The notes below the pieces were generated by a model. It did not search any database, was not told where the DNA came from, and saw nothing but the letters and a program-made list of their open reading frames with translations. This document shows, one piece after another, positions 23,384 through 31,838 of a stretch of DNA of 56,144 nucleotides (the first letter of the stretch is position 1; the number at the start of each line of letters is the position of its first letter). The translations under genes and the position numbers were made by a program. The stretch is from Lachnospiraceae bacterium (GTDB lineage: Bacteria; Bacillota; Clostridia; Lachnospirales; Lachnospiraceae): NCBI GenBank assembly GCA_024684675.1, contig JAIKWO010000107.1:1-56144 (forward strand), read 5' to 3'.

Positions 23384-24586
23384 TTACTGTAATAACTGAA
23401 GTACCTGCTGCGGTCTCTGGTTTGCCTGTGCCAGCATGGATGTGCCTGCCTGGCTGAGTACCTGCAGTGTCGTATAATCTGTCATCTCTTCCGCCATATC
23501 TACATCCATGATCCGGGAGTAAGCTGCCGTCATATTTTCGGATGTGATATTCAGACTGGAAACCGTATGTTCCAGGCGGTTCTCATATGCACCGAGTCTG
23601 GATCTTGCTGCCGATACAAGTGAAAGCGCTTCGTCAACAAGTTTAATGCCCGCTGTGGCAGTTTCCTCGGTTGTCAGATCAAGATCACGAATGCCGAGAG
23701 TTTTTGTAGAGATAGAAGGGATCCTTACTTCCAAGATCTGATCCTCGTTCGCACCGATCTGCAGTGTCATCGCACCGATTCCGGTTGCTTCCACTTCATA
23801 TTTGATCGTCTGAAGACCGCCAACAGCATCATCATATTGTTTGATCAGATTTGCTTTGTCATAAACAAGCGTCATGGAAAAACTGTCATCGCCGACATAT
23901 TTTACTGTAAAATCACCGATCGAGTCATGATCCGTAAACGTAACCTCATTCTCCGGATAAGCAATGATTCCCTGTGCAAATTTGTAATTGGGATCATAAG
24001 TTGTTGGGTCACTTGGATCATTCTTGTATGAATCTTTAAGACTGCTTACCTTATATCCATCGGTTGTCTTTTCAATCTGAAGTTCCATCTTGTAGAAACC
24101 AACCGGCGTCTCATCCGTATAAGTTTCTACCTTGACCGCAAGATTGTTCGTATAGCCTTTGAGATCAAATCCGCCACTTAGAAGAGAAGTCCCGTTAAAA
24201 TCGGTGTTCTCCGCAATACGGTTGATTTCTGCCTGGAGCTGCTCCACTTCTTCCTGGATTGCTAATCTGTCGCCATCGGAATTTGTTCCGTTTGCGGACT
24301 GGATTGCCAGTTCATTGAGACGTTGCACCATTTCCTGGATTTCGGTCAGTGCACCTTCTGCTGTCTCAATAACGGAAATGCCATCGCTTGCGCTCTGGTT
24401 TGCGCGCTTTAAACCACGAAGCTGCGCATGCATTTTTTTCGAGATCGCCATTCCGGACGGATTATCTTTTGCTTTATTGATCTTATAGCCGGAAGATAAT
24501 CTTCCCATGGAAACCGAAAGGCTGTTATCTGTTCTGTTCAGACAGTCATTGGCACGGATTGCCGTCAAATTGTAATTAACGTTCAT
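23384..24586 (-). CDS. Flagellin
   Basis: A 400-aa flagellin. The D0/D1 N-terminus contains MNVNYNLTAIRANDCLNRTD, SLSVSMGRLSSGYKINKAKD and NPSGMAISKKMHAQLRGLKRA; the C-terminus ends AYSRIMDVDMAEEMTDYTTL, SQAGTSMLAQANQRPQQVLQLLQ. A central D2-like region (about 165-300) is variable. The track start is 29 residues too long; the ATG at 24586 is preceded by AAGGGA and matches flagellin N-termini. It begins one base after the stop of the DUF6240 gene, so they are coupled. Confidence 0.97.
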   Translation of the reverse strand: MNVNYNLTAIRANDCLNRTDNSLSVSMGRLSSGYKINKAKDNPSGMAISKKMHAQLRGLKRANQSASDGISVIETAEGALTEIQEMVQRLNELAIQSANGTNSDGDRLAIQEEVEQLQAEINRIAENTDFNGTSLLSGGFDLKGYTNNLAVKVETYTDETPVGFYKMELQIEKTTDGYKVSSLKDSYKNDPSDPTTYDPNYKFAQGIIAYPENEVTFTDHDSIGDFTVKYVGDDSFSMTLVYDKANLIKQYDDAVGGLQTIKYEVEATGIGAMTLQIGANEDQILEVRIPSISTKTLGIRDLDLTTEETATAGIKLVDEALSLVSAARSRLGAYENRLEHTVSSLNITSENMTAAYSRIMDVDMAEEMTDYTTLQVLSQAGTSMLAQANQRPQQVLQLLQ

Positions 24587-24587
24587 G

Positions 24588-27485
24588 TCAGTCCCTTTCC
24601 GCATTTTCTCTAATCGCCGTGACCAGAGCTTTTGCTGCTTTGTATAATTGTACCGTCGAGACCGACGCGGCATCCGTGCTTGTCGTATCTGTTCGTCTTA
24701 TGGTCAGTTCTGTATTGATTCCCGTTTGCATCTCCTTGACCGCGAGATTCAACTGACTGAGTTTTGTTGTAATGGATTCGCCGATGGCTTCGAGCTTTTC
24801 GCTCCCTTCTTCCTTCGATGCGATCAGAAGTCCGGTCACGCCGTCTTCTCCAGCCAGCAGTTTGAAGGAGCACTTTCCGAGAGACTCTGTTTCCATGAAG
24901 CCGTCAACCCTTCCGTTATTTATATCGGAGTGTTTTATGGTTAAATGAAGAGCGACACAGCTATTTTCCGTCATAACCGGAATATCATATTCACGGCTCT
25001 CTGCCCGCTTTGCCGCAAAACTAAGCTGTTTGTAGCAATAAGCAAGCTGTCTGATATCGTCAGATGTCAGCGTATGATCCGCCTCCATGACCTTCTCAAG
25101 TGCCGCAGTCTCCTTTTTGGCAAAATCCTGATATGCCTGAAGTGCTTCCTCTTCACCGATCATGGATTCATCAAGCAAGTGCAGGTTCTCTTTCAGATCC
25201 TCGCTTCCCGTAAAGCGACGGATCCTTCTTCCGAGAACGCCGCCGTCAGCAAGATATTCCGATGCCGCAAGGATATTTTCTGCCGTTACCGGCATTTCCA
25301 TCTCTTCCAAAATCTTTTCAACAGATGCATCACTACTGTATTCCCGATAAATAGCTACTCGCTCTTTTTCATATTCGTCGAAATTGCGAAGTCTTTCGTA
25401 TTCTTCTGCTGTTGCCTGAAAATGCTGCGCATCAAAAGCGGTCTTGATCTGGCTGTCAATCGATGTGCCGCGGAAGGTAACTTCTTTGATTCCGCCGTTT
25501 TGATCATCTATTCGCCAATCGATCCCGCGTGCCTTACGTGAACGAAGTGCGGATAGGAGATTATCTACCGTCAGTTCCGCTCCCTGGTTTACAAGGCTCC
25601 CGATCACTGCCCCATCTGATTTTTCGATCTGACGAAGCAGTCTGTAGATACCGATATAGCTCTCTTTTTCTTCGGGTGTAATCTCTCCCTTGTGTTCGAG
25701 CTTATACAAAAACTTGCTGTATTTCTCAGCATCTTTTTCACGGTCATTCTCTCGATCCGACAGTTCGTTATGTAGCTGCATAACCGTCATTTCAAGCGGA
25801 TTCTTGCCGTCCCGGATCAGTCCAAGTGTTGCAGCGGGCGTCATTTTTTCAATCGTACTACGAAGCAGACTGTCCGCTTCGGTTACGACAGCGATGGAAT
25901 CCTCCGAGATCTCCATGCGATTATAGCCAAGGATCCTGACAGCACGACAATTCTCTTCCGTCGGTTCCATTCCCATTTCTATGAGAAGATCCTGCGCATT
26001 GCGAAAAGCCGTTTTGATCGAATCGCCAAGATCTGCTCGCGGCGTGGTCATAAAGGTTTCATACTGCGTATTCGCTTCTCTTAATACGCGAAGTCTGTTT
26101 TCGCCTTCTTCCCGAATGGCGGGAAGCGTCATCTCACCGTTTGCATCAGCCAGATCTTTTACCGTTTCAATCGGCATATGCGGAATGAAATGAAGAATCT
26201 CAGCTGTTCTTATAAGCTGCTCTTTTCTTTCAGTGATAACCGATTCGTCCTGCGCATCGTATAAAACGGCACTTTGCTCCCTGTCCGCTTCTACCAGAAG
26301 GTCAACCAGTTTTTCCATCTCGGTTGTTTCGATCTTATACCCACTCTTTAATAGAACACGATTTGCTTGAATTGTCATTTGCAGACGCACTTCTTCGAGC
26401 ACACGTCTTGCATGGATATTCTGACGGGACGGCATCTTCTCTCCGCAGTCGATCGCCTGTTGAGCTTCTGACATTCTGGCTACGGAAAGTGTGGAGTGCT
26501 CTTCTGCCGTAAGATCTGCTGCCTCAGGTGTCAGTTCCTGAACGACTGCATAGACCTCTGCAGCCTGCTGCCATGCGGTTTCTGTTTTCCCAAGGATCGC
26601 GTCTTTTGCCTGCTTCCCGTCTGCGATTGCGACCATAACAGATTTTATGATCAGCGCTTCATCCATCGGAAGCTTGATCTCGTTAAGTGCAAGCTTTGTC
26701 TGCATCGTCTCTTCTGTTAAGGGGATCTCTTTGCGAACAAGATCTTCCGCAGCTTTTATGGTTTCTTCATCTTTAATGATGCCTGTTCTATCTATGATCT
26801 CGTCAATCTGCGCTTTCATGTCAGCTGGATCGATCTGCATCGATGGCTCCATATCGATCGGCATACTGCTGTGCTGCGCAAAATAAAGATTCTCAATCGT
26901 GGGCTGCTGCCCTTTTTCGATCATCATATCTTTTGTTGCATCCGAAAGCGGTTCGATCTCCTGTGCCATCTTGATCGCCGCTGTTGCCTCCTGTGCGATG
27001 GGCACCGTAAGCACGACACCTGTTTCTTCCGCCGATTTGATCATCTCATTCGCAAGGTTCTCGGATCCTGTGATTTTTGTCAGAGTTTCTTTATCAATCG
27101 TATCGGTATATCCGGGGATATTGACGCCTGCCTCGATCATTTTCGCCTTGATCTCGTCAACAACCGTAACGGCAACATCTACCGGCGTATTACCCGGCTG
27201 ATACCCTTCTTCCTGCAGTTTGGCAAAATCCGCATCTGACATACATCCGGACATAACGGCCATATAGTTCTTGGTCTGCTGCACATTTTTCCCTGCCAGG
27301 GATTTCTGCACATCATCCTTTGTCATGCCCTGCTGCGTATAGGTAAGACCTTCCCGCTTCTTTTCCGCATGCTCTACCGTAAATGCACTTTGGCCGCCAA
27401 CTTTTTTCAAGGATTCTTCCTTAGCTGCGGCCTTTGTGTTTAAATCTGTTTGATTGATATATGATTCGTTAAATGTAATCCTCAT
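24588..27485 (-). CDS. DUF6240-like flagellar-locus protein with repeats and FliK-like C-terminus
   Basis: A 965-aa acidic, helical protein without signal peptide or membrane helix. It contains a recurring motif of the form xGxxxTxENLxxA: EKGQQPTIENLYFAQ, EMGMEPTEENCRAVR, NQGAELTVDNLLSAL, EEMEMPVTAENILAA. The C-terminal ~130 residues (FMETESLGKCSFKLLAGEDG, then a paired-helix region and LNLAVKEMQTGIN) resemble the FliK/Flg_hook C-terminal domain; this is inference. The family name is from recollection of similar proteins next to flagellin in Lachnospiraceae. The ATG at 27485 (MRITFNE) has GAGG five bases upstream; the track start is 8 codons longer. Confidence 0.7.
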   Translation of the reverse strand: MRITFNESYINQTDLNTKAAAKEESLKKVGGQSAFTVEHAEKKREGLTYTQQGMTKDDVQKSLAGKNVQQTKNYMAVMSGCMSDADFAKLQEEGYQPGNTPVDVAVTVVDEIKAKMIEAGVNIPGYTDTIDKETLTKITGSENLANEMIKSAEETGVVLTVPIAQEATAAIKMAQEIEPLSDATKDMMIEKGQQPTIENLYFAQHSSMPIDMEPSMQIDPADMKAQIDEIIDRTGIIKDEETIKAAEDLVRKEIPLTEETMQTKLALNEIKLPMDEALIIKSVMVAIADGKQAKDAILGKTETAWQQAAEVYAVVQELTPEAADLTAEEHSTLSVARMSEAQQAIDCGEKMPSRQNIHARRVLEEVRLQMTIQANRVLLKSGYKIETTEMEKLVDLLVEADREQSAVLYDAQDESVITERKEQLIRTAEILHFIPHMPIETVKDLADANGEMTLPAIREEGENRLRVLREANTQYETFMTTPRADLGDSIKTAFRNAQDLLIEMGMEPTEENCRAVRILGYNRMEISEDSIAVVTEADSLLRSTIEKMTPAATLGLIRDGKNPLEMTVMQLHNELSDRENDREKDAEKYSKFLYKLEHKGEITPEEKESYIGIYRLLRQIEKSDGAVIGSLVNQGAELTVDNLLSALRSRKARGIDWRIDDQNGGIKEVTFRGTSIDSQIKTAFDAQHFQATAEEYERLRNFDEYEKERVAIYREYSSDASVEKILEEMEMPVTAENILAASEYLADGGVLGRRIRRFTGSEDLKENLHLLDESMIGEEEALQAYQDFAKKETAALEKVMEADHTLTSDDIRQLAYCYKQLSFAAKRAESREYDIPVMTENSCVALHLTIKHSDINNGRVDGFMETESLGKCSFKLLAGEDGVTGLLIASKEEGSEKLEAIGESITTKLSQLNLAVKEMQTGINTELTIRRTDTTSTDAASVSTVQLYKAAKALVTAIRENAERD

Positions 27486-27566
27486 TCTGTCCTCTTTATG
27501 GTGGTTCACATTTTTTCGTTCATTTTATATTTCGGCTATTTTGTTTCTAATCTGAATCCCACAACG

Positions 27567-27596
27567 AAAAAACGCACCCAGCTTTTGCCGGATGCG
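27567..27596 (-). terminator. Intrinsic terminator downstream of the 104-aa gene
   Basis: Minus strand CGCATCCGGC (27587-27596), AAAA loop, GCTGGGTGCG (27573-27582), then TTTTTT. The ten-pair stem contains two G-T pairs. It separates the 104-aa gene from the DUF6240-flagellin-fliS unit, which therefore needs its own promoter. Confidence 0.88.
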
Positions 27597-27621
27597 CCCT
27601 ATCTATCAAGCGTTCTATATT

Positions 27622-27936
27622 TTATGCTAATTTCTTTTTTTCGGAGTTGATCACAAACTGGATTGTATCCTTTGCAATCTTACAATATTCTGCACGAAGC
27701 ATATCGTTCGCTACATCACTACCGCCACGCTGAACTGCTGCAAGCAGGCTGTTGTAGGAGTTGGAAAAATACCGCAGAGCATCCTGCATTTTATCCCGCT
27801 CCTCAACTACTTTGTGACAGTAAAGCGTATTCGTTGCATCATCAAATTTGGAATCCGTCATAACAGCATCCGGAAGTCCAGTATTGTCATTTTTAAAAGC
27901 ACTGTTCAGTGACATGATCAAACTTTCTTTGTCCAT
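27622..27936 (-). CDS. Small helical protein of unknown function beside flagellar genes
   Basis: A 104-aa protein (MDKESLIMSLNSAFKN...) not recognised. It is predicted all-helical: residues ~43-75 (HKVVEERDKMQDALRYFSNSYNSLLAAVQ) and ~78-104 look like two amphipathic helices with a basic end (SEKKKLA). No signal peptide, membrane helix or cysteine cluster. Shine-Dalgarno AGGAG precedes the ATG. It is a single-gene unit closed by a terminator. Size and location would suit a flagellar chaperone or regulator, but nothing in the sequence proves it. Confidence 0.7.
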   Translation of the reverse strand: MDKESLIMSLNSAFKNDNTGLPDAVMTDSKFDDATNTLYCHKVVEERDKMQDALRYFSNSYNSLLAAVQRGGSDVANDMLRAEYCKIAKDTIQFVINSEKKKLA

Positions 27937-28020
27937 TTCTTCTCCTCACTTTTCATACATCTCTTCACACAATATTTAGATAAAATCAAAAACATAATCC
28001 TCACGAGTCGCGAGTCACTT

Positions 28021-28080
28021 GTACTAGAGTATTGCGTGGCTAACTATTTTGCAACCCTTTTTTTGCACTATTTCTAGTAC
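28021..28080. repeat. Inverted repeat GTACTAGA/TCTAGTAC in flagellar upstream region
   Basis: GTACTAGA (28021-28028) and TCTAGTAC (28073-28080) form an 8-base inverted repeat 44 bases apart, in the 263-bp gap between the divergent 104-aa gene and the FMN-reductase gene. The same octamer overlaps the -35 region of the Tad promoter (22840-22847). No clear promoter for the 104-aa gene was seen here. Confidence 0.45.
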
Positions 28081-28145
28081 ATAAGTCACGGGTTTTGTTC
28101 TTTTCTGCGTGCAAACATGACGTTATTCAGACAATGCTCTTTTTG

Positions 28146-28174
28146 TTGAGAAAATCTTTGCAAAAGGATATAGT
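28146..28174 (+). promoter_or_regulatory. sigma-A promoter for FMN-reductase-like gene
   Basis: TTGAGA (28146-28151), 17-base spacer, TATAGT (28169-28174); an alternative TATAAT lies at 28175-28180. The Shine-Dalgarno GGAGGTG and ATG follow within 30 bases. Confidence 0.6.
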
Positions 28175-28199
28175 TATAATAAGAAATGGAGGTGTGTAT

Positions 28200-28736
28200 A
28201 TGAAAATTGCAATTCTTTCCGGTAGTCCTCACAAAAATGGGACAACCACACGACTTATCGAATGTTTTTCTGACGGTGCCAAGGCATCCGGTCATTCCGT
28301 AAGACGATTCGATGTTGCATTTATGAACATTCATCCCTGCACTGCCTGTGATGCTTGCCATCGAGACGAACATACCGGCTGTATTTTCCAGGATGACATG
28401 ACTAAGATTGCCGCTGGTCTGGCTGATGCGGACTGCATTGTCTTCGCCACACCAATTTATTATTTTGGAATGAACGGACAGTTGAAAACAGTGATCGATC
28501 GCTTTTATGGAATCGAACCGACAATTCGTAAAGGGCAGAAATCGATGCTCATTACCGCAATGTCCGATAACAGCGAAGCAACCATCGCACCAACCAATGA
28601 GACCTATAAATCCATTGTAAAATGGCTCGAGTGGAATAATGTCGGAATCCTCAACGCTTACGGATGTGAGACTCCGAATGATCTGAAAGGTACTGATTAC
28701 GAAGCTAATGCATATGAACTCGGTAGGGGTTTATAA
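28200..28736 (+). CDS. NAD(P)H-dependent FMN reductase / flavodoxin-fold oxidoreductase
   Basis: A 178-aa protein. MKIAILSGSPHKNGTTTRLIE is the phosphate-binding N-terminus of the FMN-reductase (flavodoxin_2-like) family; NIHPCTACDACHRDEHTGC provides closely spaced cysteines seen in a subgroup that may bind a metal or form disulfides, and FATPIYYFGMNGQLKTVIDRFYG is the family's second flavin-contact segment. The track start (28095) is rejected: the ATG at 28200 has GGAGGTG five bases upstream. Transcribed toward the origin, as a single gene with its own promoter and terminator. Confidence 0.9.
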   Translation: MKIAILSGSPHKNGTTTRLIECFSDGAKASGHSVRRFDVAFMNIHPCTACDACHRDEHTGCIFQDDMTKIAAGLADADCIVFATPIYYFGMNGQLKTVIDRFYGIEPTIRKGQKSMLITAMSDNSEATIAPTNETYKSIVKWLEWNNVGILNAYGCETPNDLKGTDYEANAYELGRGL

Positions 28737-28774
28737 GCTTTGATTAGTTTTTTCCAATGTATACCTTTAAACTA

Positions 28775-28809
28775 AAACTGTTCATACCGAAAGTGTATGA
28801 GCAGTTTTT
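28775..28809 (+). terminator. Intrinsic terminator after FMN-reductase gene
   Basis: AAACTGTTCATAC (28775-28787) pairs with GTATGAGCAGTTT (28795-28807), one G-T pair, then TTTTT. The loop contains CGAAAG. Confidence 0.85.
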
Positions 28810-28867
28810 GCTATATATTTCTTATATTTTGACATTTCAGATATTTAATCATTTTTATAAATTATTG

Positions 28868-28896
28868 TTCATATTTTCCATTATTTTTTGTATAAT
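28868..28896 (+). promoter_or_regulatory. Possible sigma-A promoter upstream of MCP gene
   Basis: TTCATA (28868-28873), 17-base spacer, TATAAT (28891-28896) in a very AT-rich stretch. The -35 match is moderate. It lies about 40 bases upstream of the better sigma-28 site. Confidence 0.35.
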
Positions 28897-28931
28897 TATA
28901 GGAAATCATCTCTTACTCGTTGATTCTTTTG

Positions 28932-28958
28932 TAACGTTTCCAAATATTAGCCCGATAG
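28932..28958 (+). promoter_or_regulatory. sigma-28 (SigD/FliA-type) promoter of the chemotaxis receptor
   Basis: TAACGTTT (28932-28939), exactly 11 bases, then CCCGATAG (28951-28958). Compared with the motility sigma factor consensus TAAAGTTT-N11-GCCGATAA this is 7/8 and 6/8. The MCP ATG follows about 30 bases later with GAAAGGAG as ribosome binding site. Confidence 0.75.
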
Positions 28959-28989
28959 CGCTCAATATTCAATTGAAAGGAGAATTCAA

Positions 28990-30750
28990 ATGAAGGTAAT
29001 CAACAATCTCAATCTTAGAATTAAATTACTTTTGCTCACCATTCCCCTCACTGTATGTATCGTTGCAGCAGTTGTTTTTGCCGGCATCGAAATCAACAGT
29101 ACGCAAGAGCAAATGACGGATGTATATTACGATACGCTCTATACCGTTAACAATGCGCTTGTAAATGCTGACAGAGATTACTATCAGGCACTGGTCGGCG
29201 CAACCGTGTATTATGATATTTCCAACGGCTTCACCTCCATGCCGCCCAAATTACAGGCTGAAATGGGTCCGGGCTATCTGGATGATTATCACAACAATGC
29301 AAAACAGGTTGCGGATCGTCTCGCAGAAGTGATTCCCGTTGCAAGCAAGAACCCTAGCCTGTACTCTTCCATCAAAGCATCTGACGGTATGACATTCAAA
29401 GATGCTGCGGACAAATTCAACGGCTATTTGTCCTCTTGGGGTTCTATATATGATGTAGACAACAATACCGGTGATTGGAGTGCTTTCAACTCCACTTTTG
29501 ACGAATCCCGTGATCTTCTTGATGATATGGAAGAAATTACGGAGCTTTGGGCTAAAGAAGAACAGAAAAACATCTCTGCACGGATCACATCCCTGATTGT
29601 TGTATCTATTGTGGTCTTCGCTATAATCATTGTTCTGATGCTTGCCTTCGCTGTATATCTGATCGTCAGCATCACCAGAGGAATCCGGCTTGCAAAGAAC
29701 AGCCTTGACAGCCTTGCCGACGGTGATCTTTCACTGCAGTTCCCTGATGACAAGGCGATTGCAAAAGATGAAATCGGTCAAATCCAACGTAGCACGAAAT
29801 CTTTGTCTCTCCGTCTGAAGGATATTATTGAGAAAACAAAAGAGATGGCCGATGAGCTCGCTCAGGCAGGCGCAAGTCTTGCTTCCTCTGCTTTGCAGGC
29901 TTCGGAAGCTTCCAATCAGGTTACAACGGCTGTTTCCGAAATCTCCAAAGGTGCCGTATCACAGGCAGAAAGCGTTGAACAATCTGCAAATAATACAGGA
30001 AATATCGGTGACAATATTGAAGATATTGCAGCAGGTGTCAATGAAATGGATACCTTTGCTCTCGACATGACTTCATCATGTGAAAAAGCGATGGGTGCAC
30101 TGAATGCTCTGATCAAACAAAGCGATGCCGTGACCACATCTGTCAGTGAAATCGGCAAGACCATCAACTCTACAAATGAATCCGCTCAATCAATCTCCAA
30201 CTTCACGCAGGCGATTACTGACATTGCCAGCCAGACTAACCTGCTCTCCCTAAATGCTTCCATCGAGGCTGCCCGTGCAGGCGAGGCAGGAAAGGGATTC
30301 GCAGTCGTTGCGGATGAAATCAGACAGCTTGCCGACCAATCGAGGGCAAGTGCAGATGAAATCAAGAGCATCGTTGATAAGCTTCTGGAAGACTCCGCGT
30401 CCTCCGTGGAAGTACTTGAGCGGCTGAATGACAGTTTCTCGCAGCAATCTACACAGCTTGATTCAACGAAAGAAGATATGCAGCAGATGTCAGCAAATGT
30501 CGGCAGCGTAAAGACTACATCCGGAAATATAGCAGGAAGAGTTTCTTCCCTTACAAGTGCCAAGAATGCTCTTATGGAGATTATTTCCGATCTGTCTGCT
30601 ATTTCTGAAGAGAACGCCGCATCCACGCAACAGACTAATGCTTCTATGAGTGAGCTGAACAATACCTTTGGTACAATCAGCGACTCGGCAAATAGGCTGA
30701 ACACAATTGCGGCTGACCTTGCTGATACTATCAGCTATTTCAGAAGCTGA
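28990..30750 (+). CDS. Methyl-accepting chemotaxis protein
   Basis: A 586-aa transmembrane chemoreceptor. TM1 lies at about 11-31, a helical extracytoplasmic sensor region at about 32-200, TM2 at about 200-226 ([23 protein letters not shown]), then HAMP ([22 protein letters not shown]). The cytoplasmic signalling domain has the conserved hairpin tip [20 protein letters not shown] and flanking methylation helices. The ligand cannot be predicted. It belongs to the motility regulon by its sigma-28 site. It is transcribed toward the origin and followed by a perfect terminator. Confidence 0.97.
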   Translation: MKVINNLNLRIKLLLLTIPLTVCIVAAVVFAGIEINSTQEQMTDVYYDTLYTVNNALVNADRDYYQALVGATVYYDISNGFTSMPPKLQAEMGPGYLDDYHNNAKQVADRLAEVIPVASKNPSLYSSIKASDGMTFKDAADKFNGYLSSWGSIYDVDNNTGDWSAFNSTFDESRDLLDDMEEITELWAKEEQKNISARITSLIVVSIVVFAIIIVLMLAFAVYLIVSITRGIRLAKNSLDSLADGDLSLQFPDDKAIAKDEIGQIQRSTKSLSLRLKDIIEKTKEMADELAQAGASLASSALQASEASNQVTTAVSEISKGAVSQAESVEQSANNTGNIGDNIEDIAAGVNEMDTFALDMTSSCEKAMGALNALIKQSDAVTTSVSEIGKTINSTNESAQSISNFTQAITDIASQTNLLSLNASIEAARAGEAGKGFAVVADEIRQLADQSRASADEIKSIVDKLLEDSASSVEVLERLNDSFSQQSTQLDSTKEDMQQMSANVGSVKTTSGNIAGRVSSLTSAKNALMEIISDLSAISEENAASTQQTNASMSELNNTFGTISDSANRLNTIAADLADTISYFRS

Positions 30751-30780
30751 ATCTCTTATATTTGCTTAAAGATTATATTA

Positions 30781-30816
30781 AAAAAACAGGAAAGCAAAAC
30801 TGCTTTCCTGTTTTTT
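30781..30816 (+). terminator. Strong intrinsic terminator after the MCP gene
   Basis: A 15-base perfect stem AAAAAACAGGAAAGC (30781-30795) / GCTTTCCTGTTTTTT (30802-30816) with a 6-base loop. Its A/T ends allow use in both directions, so it may also end the tRNA-Arg transcript. Confidence 0.93.
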
Positions 30817-30818
30817 AA

Positions 30819-30890
30819 TGTTCCCGACGGGAATCGAACCCATAGCTAGCGCTTAGGAGGCGCTTGTTTTATCCGTTAAACTACGAGAAC
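30819..30890 (-). tRNA. tRNA-Arg (anticodon CCU)
   Basis: On the minus strand the acceptor GTTCTCG pairs with CGGGAAC (discriminator A). The anticodon arm is AGCGC-CTCCTAA-GCGCT, giving anticodon CCT, and the T arm is ATGGG-TTCGATT-CCCGT. 72 nt; CCA is not encoded. It lies downstream of DUF3881. Confidence 0.95.
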
Positions 30891-30897
30891 ATATGAA

Positions 30898-30933
30898 ATG
30901 TCCGATTGTCGCGAGGACTACTCGGACATTATA
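30898..30933 (-). promoter_or_regulatory. Promoter -10 and overlapping inverted repeat for tRNA-Arg
   Basis: On the minus strand TATAAT (30928-30933) overlaps the start of an 8-base perfect inverted repeat, ATGTCCGA (minus 30929-30922) with TCGGACAT (minus 30905-30898), which would span the transcription start. The -35 region is poor. The repeat may be a leader hairpin in the tRNA precursor or an operator. Confidence 0.5.
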
Positions 30934-30936
30934 CCA

Positions 30937-31827
30937 CTAAGCCGGAAAATTAATAAAGCCCTGCATCCAAAGAGTTCCCTTAAATCGACGTCCCACTTCC
31001 GGCTCGCCAAGTAAGTCTTCTTTATTAATACAAATATCAAAGATCAATTCATTACAGTTAACTGTCATGCGATGAATCTCTTCACTAGTCATTTTATTTC
31101 GGATCAACTCACAAGCCGTGATCTCTCCGAGAACGGAATACTGATCACATTCTACACCGTATGGCATAAAATATGTGTCTACGATACTAAACACATCTTC
31201 CTTTTGAATCTTTCTGGAGATGGTCGTATATGTATCCATATCTTCAAGTGTCAGACTCTCAATTGCTTCTTCATCGCCTTTTCTTGCTTCTGCAATCAAA
31301 TGATTCCGATCACGTGCTACTTTTTTTACTTTTTTCTTTTCTTTTTCGTTCTTAATAATGGGAAGCATAATGCTCCCACTTGTCGAAAGACCGGATAAGA
31401 TCAGTGTTGTCCCTTTTATTGGCAACCTGTCTTCCCGCCTAAGTTTCAGATACGGTATAATATTTTGAAAATAAAAGATCAACGTAACGCCGATACGCAG
31501 ATCGTCGCATACACCGGCATAAGATTCCTTTTCCGCATGACGTTCTATGGTCACATCCTCTTCGGAAGAAACGCCACTCCCTTTCAAATACGGAAAATAG
31601 TAATCATAGGAAAAATTGTTTTCTTCATCGAATTCCCCTCTGACAACAATGCCCATGTCTGAAGCAAATTCTTTGGTACACTCAACAAAAATCCCGTCTT
31701 CTTCCGTTTCCATCGTGATATACTCACGCTTCTCGGAGTTTTTGACGCATTCTGTGATCAATTCTTCCAACTGTTTTCGGGTTTTGATCTTACTGAAACC
31801 AACAGCTCGTAAGTATTTATGAAGCAC
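30937..31827 (-). CDS. DUF3881-family protein
   Basis: A 296-aa soluble protein starting MLHKYLRAVGFSKIKTRKQLEELI, the recognisable beginning of the Lachnospiraceae DUF3881 family. It has no signal peptide or membrane helix. It contains a conserved-looking block DDLRIGVTLIFYFQNIIPYLKLR and a late FDICINKEDLLGEPEVGRRFKGTLWMQG. Function unknown. It follows serS by 11 nt and its TAG lies just before the tRNA-Arg promoter, so it is the last protein gene of the parA-serS operon. Confidence 0.82.
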   Translation of the reverse strand: MLHKYLRAVGFSKIKTRKQLEELITECVKNSEKREYITMETEEDGIFVECTKEFASDMGIVVRGEFDEENNFSYDYYFPYLKGSGVSSEEDVTIERHAEKESYAGVCDDLRIGVTLIFYFQNIIPYLKLRREDRLPIKGTTLILSGLSTSGSIMLPIIKNEKEKKKVKKVARDRNHLIAEARKGDEEAIESLTLEDMDTYTTISRKIQKEDVFSIVDTYFMPYGVECDQYSVLGEITACELIRNKMTSEEIHRMTVNCNELIFDICINKEDLLGEPEVGRRFKGTLWMQGFINFPA

Positions 31828-31838
31828 AAAAACTACCT

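Noticed and set aside
27937-28199. Possible cyclic-di-GMP riboswitch upstream of flagellar genes
   Set aside because: None of the conserved GEMM-I or class II core sequences could be found in this gap or in the MCP leader.
28757-28993. 78-aa ORF between the FMN-reductase and MCP genes
   Set aside because: It starts inside the terminator hairpin, is low-complexity (Phe/Ile/Tyr) from AT-rich DNA, and would cover the MCP promoters.
30898-30970. Possible tRNA remnant (TTAGTGGTATAATG looks like a D arm)
   Set aside because: There is no T arm or anticodon arm; the segment is better explained as the tRNA-Arg -10 box with an inverted repeat.
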